Assembly: GCA_014874475.1 (NCBI GenBank)
Contig: JADBJJ010000025.1
Coordinates: forward strand, 1-64,000
Length of the DNA: 64,000 nucleotides
Origin: Chloroflexota bacterium
GTDB taxonomy: Bacteria; Chloroflexota; Anaerolineae; B4-G1; DUEL01
Direction of reading: 5' to 3'
This document shows, one piece after another, positions 7,985 to 15,900 of this stretch. Every line of letters starts with the position of its first letter. Position 1 is the stretch's first letter. The position numbers and the translations under genes were made by a program. Under the pieces are notes generated by a model. That model did no database searches. It was not told the origin of the DNA and saw only the letters and a program-made list of their open reading frames with translations.

Positions 7985-8629
7985 ATGATTGCTTTGCTCC
8001 CTACCCGATTCGTGCATCTTTGGCGCGGGATTCTGGCCTTCTCCAACGACATTTCTTATAGAGAAGGCCAGCGCGCTACGCCATCTGAGCAGGACCTGAT
8101 GCGGCGGCTGGCCCGCAGAGACCCGGATGCCGCGGCAGAGATGGTCCGGGCTTACGGGGATATGGTCTATCGGTTCATCTACAATCAGGTAGGGGGTATT
8201 GTGGAAGACGCAGAGGACATCACACAGGAAACCTTTCTGGCAGCACTCCAGAGCGCTCACCGGTTTCGCGGAGATAGTCGCCTGCGCACATGGCTGTTCC
8301 GGATCGCCGCCCATAAAATCGCCGACCACTGGCGCTCCCGCCGCAAACGGCCCCCCGAATTTTCTCTGGAAGACTGGCGCCCCACCGCTGACGAAGACGT
8401 GGCCCCTCTCACATTTCTGGAGGAAGCCGAGGTTCGGGATCGGGTGCGCACTGCCCTTCTGACTCTGCCTCCCCATTACCGGACCGCCCTAGTGCTCCGG
8501 TACGTGGAGGATATGCCGGTGGCCGAAATGGCCCAGGTGATGAACCGAAGTCTCAAAAGTGTGGAGTCCATCCTGATCCGCGCAAAACAGATGTTGGGGC
8601 AGACCCTGAGTAAAACGGATGAGTCTTGA
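7985..8629 (+). CDS. ECF-type RNA polymerase sigma factor
   Basis: A 214-residue sigma-70 family factor. Region 2 is seen in DMVYRFIYNQ, EDAEDITQETFLAAL and the DNA-melting segment FRGDSRLRTWLFRIAAHKIADHWR. Region 4 is the HTH (LPPHYRTALVLRYVEDMPVAEMAQVMNRS-type, split by a linker rich in Asp/Glu/Pro). The start at 7985 is dictated by the promoter just upstream; a later ATG at 8099 is possible. The gene overlaps the FecR-like anti-sigma gene by 11 bases, the classic arrangement for co-translation and control of the factor by its membrane partner. Likely targets are the surface-protein genes that follow. Confidence 0.9.
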   Translation: MIALLPTRFVHLWRGILAFSNDISYREGQRATPSEQDLMRRLARRDPDAAAEMVRAYGDMVYRFIYNQVGGIVEDAEDITQETFLAALQSAHRFRGDSRLRTWLFRIAAHKIADHWRSRRKRPPEFSLEDWRPTADEDVAPLTFLEEAEVRDRVRTALLTLPPHYRTALVLRYVEDMPVAEMAQVMNRSLKSVESILIRAKQMLGQTLSKTDES

Positions 8630-9896
8630 GCAAGTCGTAGAAGAACTGCTACGGGCGCTGGCACGGGAGGACGTGCGGTTGCGGCCCGCCTTCAGGGTTC
8701 AGTTGACCGAGCGGCTCATTGCCGCGATGGCTGCGCGCCCGCGCGTCCTCTGGTGGCGCCCGGTGTTGGCTGGGGCCGTCGCACTTCTCGTCCTGGCCAT
8801 CGCCGGATGGCTCCTGACCCCGCGTGTCACCCACTGGGCGACCCTCGCAGTCCAGGACGGTGTGGCTTGGGTCACCTGGCAGCGCCCCCTCTATTTTCGC
8901 TGGACCCGTTCCGGGACCGCTCAGGTCTCCGGGGGGCAGGAGTTCCTTCTGGCCGAAAAGGACCGGCTGACCCTTTCCCCGGACGGTCAGGGGAGCATCG
9001 CCTTTCCGGACGGAAGTCAGTTGCGCCTGATGGGTGCAACCGCTCTGACCCTGGCGGAGATGAACCCGGCCCAGATGACTACCCGAGCGAGGGTAGAGGC
9101 CGGTGAGGTATGGGCAGAAGTCCCTTCGCTCCCTGACCTGTTCTTTGAGATTCAAACGCCCGCGGCGACTGTGCGGGTACGTGGCACGGTTTTCCGTACC
9201 CGCGTTCTCGCCGCCGACCATACTTACAGCGCCACCGATGAAGGAACCACCCAGGTGACGCTGCTGGACCCGGCCCAGGGGTATCCATCGGTGGAAGTCC
9301 CCGCAGGCTATGAGGTGGATGCCATCATCGGTCAGCCGCTGCGGGTCCGCCCTCAGGCCCCCTCCATAGACCACTTAAGCCTGAACGGCCTCACCGTCGG
9401 GGCTCAGGCCTTCGTGACCTCTAACCGGTCGTCGCTGGAAATCTCTGGAAGGACGATCGCCAGGCATTGTGATGCCCTTCTGCTCGTCAGGGGGAGCGTA
9501 GTGGACCGGGCACCAGTCACACCAGAGGGGGAGTTCACTCTCCGCTTCCGGGCTCCGGCGGAGGGAGAGTATCCTATCTGCATCGCAGTAGAGGCTCCCA
9601 ATGGCCCACTGAGCCCCTGTCTCTTTTTGACTTACCATTACGACGCGACGCCCCCCGGCGTCCTACGCCTGCTGGCGCCCACCATGCCCGAGGTCTCTGA
9701 GGAGATCGTCACCATCCAGGGGGAGACGGAGGCCGGTGCAATGGTCCGGCTGAACGGGGAGATGGTCTCTGTGGACCAGGCGGGGGTATTTACGGTCCGC
9801 TGGAGACTGCAGCCGGGGGAGAACCCGATCACTCTGGAATCCTGCGACGAAGCGGGTAACTGTGCCCGTCTGGAGTTTGTCCTGATCCGGCGGTAG
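8619..9896 (+). CDS. FecR-domain membrane protein, probable anti-sigma factor
   Basis: A 425-residue protein with a short cytoplasmic N-terminus (1-45), one membrane helix (about 48-67) and a large extracytoplasmic part. Residues about 105-215 are a FecR domain (GSxLRLxGAT, TRARVEAGEVWAEV, TPAATVRVRGTVFRT). The C-terminal 180 residues look like two Ig-like domains, the last ending GENPITLESCDEAGN as in glucodextranase/cadherin-like repeats. Start is fixed by the overlap with the sigma gene. By analogy with FecR and similar proteins it should bind the sigma factor inside and sense a surface signal outside; the Ig domains may contact the surface proteins encoded next. No classical zinc anti-sigma motif is present. 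Confidence 0.85.
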   Translation: MSLEQVVEELLRALAREDVRLRPAFRVQLTERLIAAMAARPRVLWWRPVLAGAVALLVLAIAGWLLTPRVTHWATLAVQDGVAWVTWQRPLYFRWTRSGTAQVSGGQEFLLAEKDRLTLSPDGQGSIAFPDGSQLRLMGATALTLAEMNPAQMTTRARVEAGEVWAEVPSLPDLFFEIQTPAATVRVRGTVFRTRVLAADHTYSATDEGTTQVTLLDPAQGYPSVEVPAGYEVDAIIGQPLRVRPQAPSIDHLSLNGLTVGAQAFVTSNRSSLEISGRTIARHCDALLLVRGSVVDRAPVTPEGEFTLRFRAPAEGEYPICIAVEAPNGPLSPCLFLTYHYDATPPGVLRLLAPTMPEVSEEIVTIQGETEAGAMVRLNGEMVSVDQAGVFTVRWRLQPGENPITLESCDEAGNCARLEFVLIRR

Positions 9897-9943
9897 GACA
9901 ACCGTTGGATTTGTCTGGCCTGCCCTGACGTTGGAGGCGAAAG

Positions 9944-10768
9944 ATGCGAAAAGGATGGCTGGTGGGTTGGGTCCTCATCGGCGGCCTGCTACTCTGGGGG
10001 GCGAGCGTCCGGGATTCCGCCGTCGCTGGCTTCACTCCCACCTTCACGCCCACCGAGACGCCGACCAGTACGCCAACCGCGACCCCCACAGAGACGCCCA
10101 CTCCCACGGCGACATCCATTCCGCCCTCACCGCCGCCACCTCCTCCGCCGCCACCGCCACCCCCTCCACCGCCCGCGGAGACGCCGACCGCTTCTCCCAC
10201 CGCCACCCAACGGCCCACGCGGACCCCCACCCGGGGCCCGTCGCCCACTCCCTGGTGCTTCACCGCCACGCCGGAAGTGCCCGGCATCGTGGTGGAGAAA
10301 GAGGTCAACCCTCCCACCGTCTCCCTGGGGCAGAATGTCCGGATCACCATCCGGGTCCGAAATACGAGCACTCGACCGATATCCGGGCTGGTTGTGGAAG
10401 ATACCCTTCCCGCCTTTCTGCAAATTCTCTCCGTCCGTTCCACGCGGGGCATCCCTGCCATCTCTGGCCAGACGGTGCGGGTCGCCGTGGGGACACTGGA
10501 AGCGGGTGGCCAGGTCATCGTTGCAATAGAGGCACAGGCCCGCGCCGATGCGCTTGCCGGTACGGTGGTGGAGAACATCGCTGTGGCCTCATATGACGGA
10601 GGCCGAAGCACCGGCCCGTTCCCTCTCCCGACCCCAGACCGTCCAATGTGTCCGCTGATCCCTGAGGCAGGCAAGATTTCCCAACCCCCGTCCTCTGCCG
10701 GTCCATTGCTCCTTCTGGGGCTGGCGCTACTGGCCCTCAGCCTGGCCATTCGGCGAAAAACAGCGTAG
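9944..10768 (+). CDS. Surface protein with Thr-Pro/poly-Pro stalk, one DUF11 domain and LPXTG-like tail
   Basis: A 274-residue exported protein. It has a signal peptide (hydrophobic run about 8-27), mature start AGFTPTFTPTETPT, a Thr-Pro stalk with a run of some fifteen prolines, one DUF11 domain (about 110-215, EKEVNPPTVSLGQNVRITIRV onwards) and a C-terminal sorting-like signal. That signal is LIPEAG, then a hydrophobic helix (PLLLLGLALLALSLAI), then RRKTA. The layout resembles LPXTG proteins but with an IPEAG core, so covalent anchoring is only inferred. It shares its mature N-terminal motif and tail design with the gene at 12596. It follows the anti-sigma gene by 47 bases. Confidence 0.75.
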   Translation: MRKGWLVGWVLIGGLLLWGASVRDSAVAGFTPTFTPTETPTSTPTATPTETPTPTATSIPPSPPPPPPPPPPPPPPPAETPTASPTATQRPTRTPTRGPSPTPWCFTATPEVPGIVVEKEVNPPTVSLGQNVRITIRVRNTSTRPISGLVVEDTLPAFLQILSVRSTRGIPAISGQTVRVAVGTLEAGGQVIVAIEAQARADALAGTVVENIAVASYDGGRSTGPFPLPTPDRPMCPLIPEAGKISQPPSSAGPLLLLGLALLALSLAIRRKTA

Positions 10769-10844
10769 AAGCCGCGCGGGAAATCGTGCCCTGCTGACGA
10801 CTATCGTTATAGAACAATGTAACTCCACATCGCGGAGGTCAAAA

Positions 10845-11345
10845 GTGAGCGCGGCGCGACTGCTGGTTGTGGACGACAGCCCGGACCTCCTGGCCCTGCT
10901 CAAAGGTTTGCTGGAGCAGGTCAATGGCTTCCAGGTGTTTACAGCCGAAGATGGTCCATCGGCTCTCCGTAAGTTTCTGGAGGTCCAGCCCGATCTGGTC
11001 ATCCTGGACGTTTGGATGCCGGAGATGAGTGGAATAGAAGTGGCGCGCCGCATTCGCCAGAGTTCTTCCGTCCCTATCCTCTTCCTCAGCGCGGTAGGCA
11101 CACCCGAGGTGGTTGCCAGAGGATTGGAAGCGGGGGCCGAAGTATTCCTGACCAAGCCTTTCTCGCCTCGGGTCCTTCTGTCTAAAGTTTTTGAATTGCT
11201 TCACTGGTCAACCCATAAGGCAATTGCTGCATCCTATAATTCTAACTGCGATAAGGGAGGCATCCTTGAGCATGGTTCATATCCTGGTTGTGGCGGAAGA
11301 TGCAGAAATCCTCTCCGCCGTTCGTCATACACTCCAGATGGATGA
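10845..11345 (+). CDS. Single-domain response regulator (receiver) with out-of-family tail
   Basis: Residues 1-120 are a receiver domain: acidic pocket VVDDSPD, phosphoacceptor LVILDVWMPEMSG, Ser in place of the usual Thr (FLSAVG), and the conserved Lys in LTKPF. No output domain is present. The last 40 or so residues (from about HKAIAASYN) run across the next gene in another frame and do not look like protein of any family, so an ancestral stop may have been lost. The gene begins with GTG after a weak SD. It is the first of three tandem regulators with no kinase beside them. Confidence 0.8.
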   Translation: MSAARLLVVDDSPDLLALLKGLLEQVNGFQVFTAEDGPSALRKFLEVQPDLVILDVWMPEMSGIEVARRIRQSSSVPILFLSAVGTPEVVARGLEAGAEVFLTKPFSPRVLLSKVFELLHWSTHKAIAASYNSNCDKGGILEHGSYPGCGGRCRNPLRRSSYTPDG

Positions 11346-11634
11346 GGGCATAAATGTCCTTGCGGTTGGCGATAGCCAGGCAGCGCTCCGCCTTCTGACG
11401 GAGGTCCAGCCCGACCTGATCCTGCTGGATAGGGAGATGACCTTCAGAGAGGGGCTCCATTTACCTGCGAGAATGCGACAGATCTCTTGCGCGCCGATCC
11501 TTTTCTTTACGCGGTCGTATCAAACTCAAATTCCGACGAAAAACAGCGTCGGCGGGAATGGACTGATCTCGCGTATCCAGAAAGCGTTAGCCCGCGCTCG
11601 CATCCAGATTACCTCGCTCAACGTCATTTTATGA
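11266..11634 (+). CDS. Degenerate single-domain response regulator
   Basis: A 122-residue receiver-like protein. Strand 1 and pocket read HILVVAEDAEIL, the phosphoacceptor Asp is kept in LILLDREM, and Thr is kept in LFFTRSY. The conserved Lys-Pro is replaced by PTKNSVGG and a shortened loop, so phosphotransfer may be impaired. A TTG at 11266 was chosen because GGGAGG lies five bases upstream; an ATG follows two codons later. The gene overlaps the preceding regulator by 80 bases and the next one by an ATGA junction, making a tightly coupled trio. Confidence 0.65.
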   Translation: MSMVHILVVAEDAEILSAVRHTLQMDEGINVLAVGDSQAALRLLTEVQPDLILLDREMTFREGLHLPARMRQISCAPILFFTRSYQTQIPTKNSVGGNGLISRIQKALARARIQITSLNVIL

Positions 11635-12353
11635 ACGCGTTGGATTCAACGGCCACTCTTATGGATAAAGAGCGGGTTCTTATTGTAGACGATGATCCTG
11701 AAATGCTCAACCTCCTCCAGGCGCTGCTGGAGAGTCGGGGGTTTGCTGTCTATACGGCCTCCAACGGCGAGATGGCTCTCCATCTTCTTCCTCAGGTTGC
11801 TCCCGACCTGGTGATCCTGGATGTGTTGATGCCCGGGCTGAACGGGAAAGAGGTCTGTCAGCGCATCCGCCGCCATTCTTCTGTCCCTATTCTGTTTCTC
11901 ACAGCGGTCGGGGAGGTAGATTCCGTGGTGGACGGGCTGAACCGGGGGGCGGACGATTATATGACCAAACCGTTCCATCCCTCCGAACTGGTCGCCCGGG
12001 TTCAGGCGATGATGCGGCGCGCTCGGCTCTCCGTGGCTCCCCGGAGGCTGATGCGGTTTCGGGGGGGCGAACTGGTCATCAACCGCGACCTGGGGCGAGT
12101 CTTTCTCCGCGAGGAGGAGGTCCCTCTCAGCCCGCTGGAGTATAATCTGCTCGTTTTTCTGGCCGAACGGGCCGGACACATCCTCCCCCCGGAGACCATT
12201 CATCGGGCTGTATGGGGGCCAAACAGCGATGGGGACCTCAGCCATGTGAAGTGGTACATCTGGCGGCTCCGGCAGAAGATAGAAGCCGACCCGCGAAACC
12301 CCCGGTTTATCTGCACTGATCGGGGCCGGGGATACTACTTTGCCCCGGACTGA
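11631..12353 (+). CDS. OmpR-family response regulator
   Basis: A 240-residue two-domain regulator. The receiver has VLIVDDDPEML, LVILDVLMPGLNG, LTAVG and MTKPF, so all phosphorylation residues are present. The C-terminal winged helix (about 145-238) shows PLSPLEYNLLVFLAE and the recognition region SHVKWYIWRLRQKIE, followed by RGRGYYF. The ATG at 11631 was chosen for its ATGA overlap with the previous stop; 11661 is an alternative. No histidine kinase is adjacent, so it is an orphan here; the nearest kinase is at 48619. The position suggests control of the surface-protein genes on either side. Confidence 0.85.
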   Translation: MNALDSTATLMDKERVLIVDDDPEMLNLLQALLESRGFAVYTASNGEMALHLLPQVAPDLVILDVLMPGLNGKEVCQRIRRHSSVPILFLTAVGEVDSVVDGLNRGADDYMTKPFHPSELVARVQAMMRRARLSVAPRRLMRFRGGELVINRDLGRVFLREEEVPLSPLEYNLLVFLAERAGHILPPETIHRAVWGPNSDGDLSHVKWYIWRLRQKIEADPRNPRFICTDRGRGYYFAPD

Positions 12354-12522
12354 TCAGGCCTTTCCCTCATCCGGCGCCCCGCGGGCCGGCTATAGACGAA
12401 CGGTCTTGCGTAAATTTCCCGAAAGCCCCAAAATCGGTTCCTTCCTCTGCAACGGCAGGTATGGCTATTCATTCTCCTTAGGTTGTTCCCCGGTCTCCAA
12501 CCAAATTCAAACCTTGGGATGA

Positions 12523-12528
12523 TATAAT
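12523..12528 (+). promoter_or_regulatory. Extended -10 like element
   Basis: TGATATAAT contains a perfect TATAAT with the extended TG motif but no recognisable -35. It may be a second promoter for the 12596 gene. Confidence 0.35.
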
Positions 12529-12549
12529 TGAAAGAAAGACCAGCCAGAC

Positions 12550-12578
12550 TTGCCAAATGAGCCGATTTGATGTATTAA
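12550..12578 (+). promoter_or_regulatory. Promoter of the Thr-Pro protein/giant protein genes
   Basis: TTGCCA, 17 bases, TATTAA, ending 17 bases before the ATG at 12596. An AAGGAG ribosome site follows. Confidence 0.5.
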
Positions 12579-12595
12579 GGAAATAAGGAGCAAGG

Positions 12596-12931
12596 ATGTT
12601 TTCCAGGTATATTTGGATTACGGGATTCGGAATCGCCATCTTCCTGCTGCTCATCGGTGGGTTTATCACCAGGCAGCCAGCCTTTGCTGGCTTTACCCCT
12701 ACCCCGACGCCGACCGAAACGCCCACTCCAACCTCCACGCCCACAGTAACACCCACTCCACCTCCTCCACCACCCCCGTCTCCCTCACCGCTGGAGACCG
12801 CGACCCCGACTCCAGTGACCCCTCTCCTGCCAGAGGTCGGGGGTGGCCCTGTCATCTCTGCCTGGCCCTTCCTGGCCCTGGGCATCCTTGCTCTGCTGGC
12901 CGGGTGGCTGGCCGTAAAGCGCAAAGCATAA
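12596..12931 (+). CDS. Small Thr-Pro-rich surface protein with LPXTG-like tail
   Basis: A 111-residue exported protein consisting only of a signal peptide (hydrophobic 8-25), a Thr-Pro then poly-Pro stalk beginning AGFTPTPTPTETPT, and a sorting-like tail. The tail is LLPEVGGG, a hydrophobic helix (WPFLALGILALLAGWL) and AVKRKA. It looks like the 9944 gene with its DUF11 domain deleted. LPEVG differs from LPXTG only at the Thr, so sortase recognition is plausible but unproven; a simple membrane anchor is the alternative. It lies 60 bases before the giant DUF11 gene on the same strand and could be co-transcribed. Confidence 0.75.
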   Translation: MFSRYIWITGFGIAIFLLLIGGFITRQPAFAGFTPTPTPTETPTPTSTPTVTPTPPPPPPPSPSPLETATPTPVTPLLPEVGGGPVISAWPFLALGILALLAGWLAVKRKA

Positions 12932-12991
12932 AGCGTTTACGTCTCACGCATCACGTTTCATTTTTCACGTCTCACCCTCCAGGAGGCTCTC

Positions 12992-15900
12992 ATGCATCGT
13001 TCCTGGCTATCTCTCTGGACGCTTTTATCTCTATTTTTGAATTTGACTATGCCTCTGGGCGCCTCCGCCGCGCCTGCTTTTTCAGCAACGGATGCCGCCG
13101 TCCGTGAGGTGAACCTCCTTCCTGCTTGGTTCGCCTCCTCCCGAGCGCATACCGCCCAAGGCTCCACCACCCTGCCCGCCTGGTTCTCCGCACCGATACC
13201 GGCTACCAACTACCCGCCGTCGGCTAACGACTATCCGTTACCGGCTACCCATCACACCATCTATCCCTCTGCCGTCACCGTCACTGGCCCGACTGGCGCG
13301 ATCAACAACTGCGATGTAGTCACCTTCACCATCGTCGCCACCAACGACGCCGTCACCACCACCGGAGTGATCATCACCAGCACGATGCCAGCGGGGTTTG
13401 AGCCCACCCAGTGGGTCTTTGACGTGGGCGAAGTGGGCCCCAACCAGGTCATCACCCGCCACGCCGTCTTCTCTGCCACCTGTAGCGCCGTCTCCGGGCA
13501 GAATGTGTTCACCCTCACCCAGGACGGTTATCCACCCATTGTCCGCTACACCGACTTTGTGGTCAACCCCGGCGCCATCACCGTGCGCAAGGAACCGGCG
13601 ATCGCCCCCGCCGCCATCGGTGACGTGGTCACCTGGACGGTGTACGTGGAGAACACCGGCTACGGCACCGTCTCCAACGTGGTCGTCACCGACGTATTGG
13701 GCAGCGGGCTGGAATACGTCTCCGGCGTCACCTCCACCTCCTACGTCTCCCTCGCTGTGGGACAGGTGGTCACCTTCCCCATTGCCGCGCGGGTGGTGGG
13801 ATGTTCGGGACTGGAGAACGTGGTGACCGCAACCTGGGGCTGCCCAGGGCAAACCTGCCTGACCCCGCAAACCGCCAAAGGGGCAGTAGACCTGCGCATG
13901 CAGAACCCCGACCTGAATTTTGTCCTGCCGCCCTTGGATGTGCCCTACTGCGCCGGGTCGGGCGTTTTCACCATCCCCATCACCAACGTCGGGGATGGAA
14001 CGGCCTACTCTGGAACCTTAGCAGTGAATTTCTCTCCCTTGAGCGTGACCGTCGCGCCGCCTGCTTCCTACAGCGGCGGCGCCTTCCACCTGCCGCCCAT
14101 CCCGCCCGGCGGGACCTACAACCTGGTCTTCACCCTCACCCTCCCCTCTGCCGTCTGCACGATGCCCCGCAGTGGGACCTTCAATTTCGACCTGGACTAC
14201 ACCGACCGCTGCGGCAATCCCTATACCGAGTTGCCACAGAACACCTCCTGGCAATTGACGAACGCGCCCGGGCAATTGAGCGTCAGCAAATCCATGCCCG
14301 GCGAGGTCTATCGGGGCGAGAGGGTCACGCCGACCATCACGGTGAATGCCGATGGCATCGTCGGGAACATTGTCGTTACCGACCGGGTGCCGGCAGGCTG
14401 GAGCGTGGTGAACGCCGCAGGCGGCAACGTCTTCACCATAGGCGGCGTCACCCACATCACCTGGACGCTGACCGGCTCTGCTACCCTCAACCCCGTCTTT
14501 GTCACTCCCGACGCTGCCACCGGTTGCCAGTATTGCGGCACGCTGGCCACCAACGTGGTCACCGCCACCGCCTCCGATTGCCAGAACTGCCTCCAGACCG
14601 CTACTGCCCAGGCTTCCACCTATCTCCAGTGCGAAGAGCCGGTCGCGACTACCGAGAAACAAGTTTCTGCTCCTGTAGCGGCCTGTAGCGACCCGGCCTA
14701 CGTCTACACCAACACCTATGCCTTCGCCAGCACCTTCAACGTGACCCCCACCTGGCAGGGGATGGTCTTTACCGACGTCCTCCCGTACCAGACCTACATC
14801 CCCGGCAGCGCGTCGGTCTGGATGGGCAACGGCGTCCTGTCCTGCACCGCCGCCTTCTCCGAGGCCGTCGTGGGTGGGAGACTGGTCATCTCCAACATCT
14901 CCCCCACCTGCGCCATCACCGTCCCCGGCGCTACGATGTGGATTACCTACCGGACGGCCGTCACCGAACCGTCCACCTGCGCCGATGCCGAATTCTACGA
15001 CTGGTCGTACCTGAATCTGGGGGTGACCGGAAACGCCGAATGCGCCGCCGACGGCGTGATTGAAGAGGGCGTCTTCGTCCAGACCCTGGCCCCGGCGATG
15101 GCGCTGGACCTCTCCGGCCTGCCCCCCTGGGTCTCCTCCTGCGGCATCTATACGGTGACCCTCACCGCGCAGCGCACCTCCGCCGTCCCCGCCTACGACG
15201 CCGTCATAGATGTGCCGACCAGCACCTACTACATCCTGGACGTGCTGGGTTTTGACGGCGCGGCGCCCGCCTACACCACGACCGACGCGCTGGGCTACCA
15301 CTGGTACTACTCCGACACCTTCGCCACCGCCACCACGGGCACGGTGCAGTTGCGGGTACAGTTGCGCTGTGGCAGCGGCACTGCGCCATTCCAGGGCACC
15401 CTTTCCTATGACAACCAATGTGCCGATAACAGTACCTACCGGGAGCGGTGCAGCACCGGCGGCACCCTGGGCGCGCCGCCCATCGTCCAGCCTTTGCCCA
15501 TCATGACCAAATTCCCCGAAGTCATCTATGCCCACGGGGATGTGGTCACCTGGACGCTCATCGCCTACAACTCCGGCGCCGGGCCCGCCTATAGCGTCGT
15601 CCTGACCGACGTCTTGGGCAGCGGCCTGCGCTACATGGATTCGTCCATCACTTCCACCTTGGGCTCCGTCGCCGGGGTGACCCCCGTCACCTCGTCCAAC
15701 CGGGTCACCTGGACCCTGCCGGTGATCCAGCCCAAGGAGCGGGTGACCATCCGCTATGTGGCGGAAATTATCGGCTGCACCGACCTGACCAACCGCTTCG
15801 CCGGCGCGCAGGGCTGCCTGGGCCAGACCTGCCAGAGCGGCGGGCCAGTGACCTCCCGCGTGGAACTTCCGCCGACGATTCTCCTCAACACCAACCAGGC

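Noticed and set aside
12362-12522. Small plus-strand frame after the OmpR regulator
   Set aside because: No ribosome site or protein-like composition.
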